Origin: Acidobacteriota bacterium
Lineage (GTDB): Bacteria > Acidobacteriota > Terriglobia > UBA7540
Direction: 5' to 3'
DNA length: 7,313 nt
NCBI GenBank assembly: GCA_021828245.1
Contig: JAKASC010000117.1
Location: 1 to 7,313 of the forward strand
Under the pieces are notes generated by a model. That model did no database searches. It was not told the origin of the DNA and worked only from the letters and a program-made list of their open reading frames with translations. The position numbers were made by a program, and so were the translations under genes. Numbering within the stretch: the stretch's first letter is position 1; each line of letters opens with the position of its first letter. Below are positions 5,848-7,313 of this stretch, piece by piece.

Positions 5848-7107
5848 TTACCGCGAGGCTGATGGGCTAAACAGCGAAAGCGGAATCGCGTTGGCCATCG
5901 CCTGATACCCTCGCGGAGACGGGTGCAGGTGATCTCCCGAATCGTACGCCGGCAGCAAGCGGTCCGGATGCTTTGGGTCGCGCACCACTTTGTCAAAATC
6001 AATCACGCCATCAAAATGGCCGGGGGCGCGAATCCAGCGATTGACCGCCTGTCGGTCCGCTTCGCTCAGCGGGCTCGGATGATAATAGTCGGAACCGACA
6101 AACGGGGTGATGGTGCCGCCGAAGACGCGGATACCGTGCTCATGGGCGCGCAAGATGATTTGCCGGTACGCGGCAATGATTCTGCGCACCAAGGCGCGAT
6201 GCGCGGCCGGCGACCGATGGCCCGTGAGACCGAAGGTTCCAATATCGTTGATGCCCTCGAGCACGATGAGATAGCGAACGCCGGGCTGGGCGAGCACGTC
6301 GCGGTCAAAGCGCGCCAGGGCGTTGGGTCCTAGGCCGTCGTGCAGCAAGCGGTTGCCGCCGATGCCTTCATTCAGCACGCCGAGCGGCCGGTTGGGCATG
6401 GCGTGGAGCAGGCGGCGCGCCAGATCGTCGGGCCAGCGGTTGTTTCCATTGGTGGTTGAGGCGTGACCGTCGGTGATGGAATCGCCCAGCGCTACAATGG
6501 CGGCAGCTTGGGGCGGAGCCAATACCTCCACCCCCGCGATGTAAAACCAGTGGTCAAATTTCATCGCCCCTGGCAGGGCGGCTTCGGTGACGCGGTCGCC
6601 CGCAACAAGATAGGAAGTAGTCCGCGATCCGGGATGGCTGGTCTCACCTTGGGCCGGCTGGGCAATGTGAATCGTAATAGCCAGGTTAGAAAGCGGCGCC
6701 GCATCGAAAGCCACCGGATCGGACACATATTCGGCACCCGCGGGGATGACGACGTCCGGGCGACCGGAAAAAGTTAGAGGCCGGTCGGTCGAAACCTCAA
6801 TCTTGGAGGAGCCGGGTGCAACGGCCGCCGCAATATGCGCCGAGGTCAGACGGAGCGATGTCCGGCCAAAGGCGTTGGAGAAGACGATGCGCAGCCATTT
6901 TCCGCCGATGGATAAATGCACAATCTGGCGCAAGGTAGCGTCCCGCAGATCGGCGGGAGGAAGAGCATTGGCAGACTCGGGGACTTGCTCCGCCGTGGCC
7001 CAGCTTCCCACCCAGAGGTCCGCGCTTTCGCGCTTCGTTGCCACCGCTACCTGGACCGTGATAGTGAGCGCCAGGCAAATCGCAAGTACACCATGCCGCT
7101 GCTTCAT
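5848..7107 (-). CDS. Exported SGNH/GDSL hydrolase with N-terminal beta domain (XynE-like type)
   Basis: 419 residues from the ATG at 7105-7107. A G-rich tract at 7112-7117 lies 4 bases upstream as a plausible ribosome site. A TTG 17 codons earlier would put a charged leader before the signal peptide, so the ATG is preferred. Residues 1-23 form a Sec signal peptide (MKQRHGVLAICLALTI, cleavage near VAVA/TK). Residues about 30-200 make up a beta-rich region (WVGSWATAEQ, LRQIVHLSIGGKWLRIVFSN, FDHWFYIAGVEV). The SGNH hydrolase domain spans about 200-415. It carries block I GDSIT (208-212, nucleophile S210), block II GIGGN (248-252), block III GIND (285-288) and block V DHLHP (D392, H395), so the Ser-Gly-Asn-His set is complete. 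The wording VALGDSITDGHAS, NEGIGGNRLLHDGLG and EGINDIG is that of the XynE-like esterase subfamily, often linked to deacetylating or de-esterifying polysaccharides. Substrate unknown. Probably periplasmic or secreted. Confidence 0.92.
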   Translation of the reverse strand: MKQRHGVLAICLALTITVQVAVATKRESADLWVGSWATAEQVPESANALPPADLRDATLRQIVHLSIGGKWLRIVFSNAFGRTSLRLTSAHIAAAVAPGSSKIEVSTDRPLTFSGRPDVVIPAGAEYVSDPVAFDAAPLSNLAITIHIAQPAQGETSHPGSRTTSYLVAGDRVTEAALPGAMKFDHWFYIAGVEVLAPPQAAAIVALGDSITDGHASTTNGNNRWPDDLARRLLHAMPNRPLGVLNEGIGGNRLLHDGLGPNALARFDRDVLAQPGVRYLIVLEGINDIGTFGLTGHRSPAAHRALVRRIIAAYRQIILRAHEHGIRVFGGTITPFVGSDYYHPSPLSEADRQAVNRWIRAPGHFDGVIDFDKVVRDPKHPDRLLPAYDSGDHLHPSPRGYQAMANAIPLSLFSPSASR

Positions 7108-7169
7108 CAAGCCCCCCTTGGTTGAATTCCATCCAGGCCCCGTCGTCCTGGGCCGCAACGCGACGGAGC

Positions 7170-7175
7170 ATTATA
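7170..7175 (-). promoter_or_regulatory. TATAAT -10 box upstream of the SGNH hydrolase gene
   Basis: The minus strand reads GGGTATAATGC with a perfect TATAAT. No clear -35 or TGn extension is present. A start near 7163 would give a leader of about 55 bases before the ATG at 7107. The rest of the right edge (7176-7313) shows no supported gene on either strand. Confidence 0.4.
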
Positions 7176-7313
7176 CCCTTGCTGGCGATCTTACGGCGGT
7201 CCCTTGGGCAACGAAGCTAAAGCACATGCCTGACCAAGATTCAATCGGAGGGCCGCTTTCGTGGAGGGTAACGAGGGCGGGGGTCTCGGCGGGCTAGCCG
7301 GTCTTGCGTGGGC

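Noticed and set aside
6746..7297. 183-codon plus-strand open frame
   Set aside because: It is antisense to the SGNH hydrolase N-terminal half and its upstream region, with no recognisable domain.
1..7313. Mobile elements, CRISPR arrays, tRNA or rRNA genes, toxin-antitoxin or phage-defence genes
   Set aside because: No transposase or integrase motifs, no spaced direct repeats, no tRNA-like folds with a TTCGA arm and no defence domains were found.

Overview
The window is a GC-rich piece of a bacterial chromosome. It most likely comes from an Acidobacteriota-type organism. The best pointer is the leftmost gene, whose carboxypeptidase-regulatory N-domain, plug-like wording (NGGQIYIDGF, NPFTAAHENLGYGRIDVITKPG) and large barrel are typical of the Oar-like TonB-dependent receptors that are abundant in that phylum. 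That assignment is inference from family resemblance. The receptor itself implies a Gram-negative (diderm) cell. No RNA genes, transposons, integrases, phage genes or CRISPR arrays were found.

Layout. (1) Minus strand, 1-1995: 5' two thirds or so of an Oar-like outer-membrane receptor, cut by the left edge. (2) Minus strand, 2135-3358: an exported protein of three DUF5666-like beta repeats, the third split by a Gly/Arg-rich insert; it lies 139 bases upstream of the receptor gene and may be co-transcribed with it. (3) 3359-3647: a non-coding gap with a perfect extended -10 box followed by a strong hairpin and a T7 run, which is either a terminator for the gene before it or an attenuator for the gene after it. 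(4) Minus strand, 3648-4601: an HD-GYP cyclic-di-GMP phosphodiesterase fused to a C-terminal PilZ domain, starting at TTG behind a perfect Shine-Dalgarno. (5) 4614-5085: a divergent regulatory region with an AT-rich promoter island, two perfect inverted repeats and a structured leader. (6) Plus strand, 5086-5781: a YqgE/AlgH-family protein with an apparent N-terminal signal peptide, which is odd for a family known as cytoplasmic. (7) Minus strand, 5848-7107: an exported two-domain SGNH/GDSL hydrolase, convergent with the YqgE gene. (8) 7108-7313: its upstream region with a TATAAT box.

Four of the five proteins carry export signals (receptor, DUF5666 protein, YqgE-like protein, SGNH hydrolase), so this is largely a cell-envelope neighbourhood. 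The fifth is an intracellular second-messenger enzyme that could tune surface functions. Nothing in the sequence proves that they act as one system. The receptor and DUF5666 genes are the most plausible functional pair. The most unusual items are the exported YqgE/AlgH homologue, the promoter-hairpin-T7 arrangement ahead of the DUF5666 gene, and the symmetrical elements in the divergent region.
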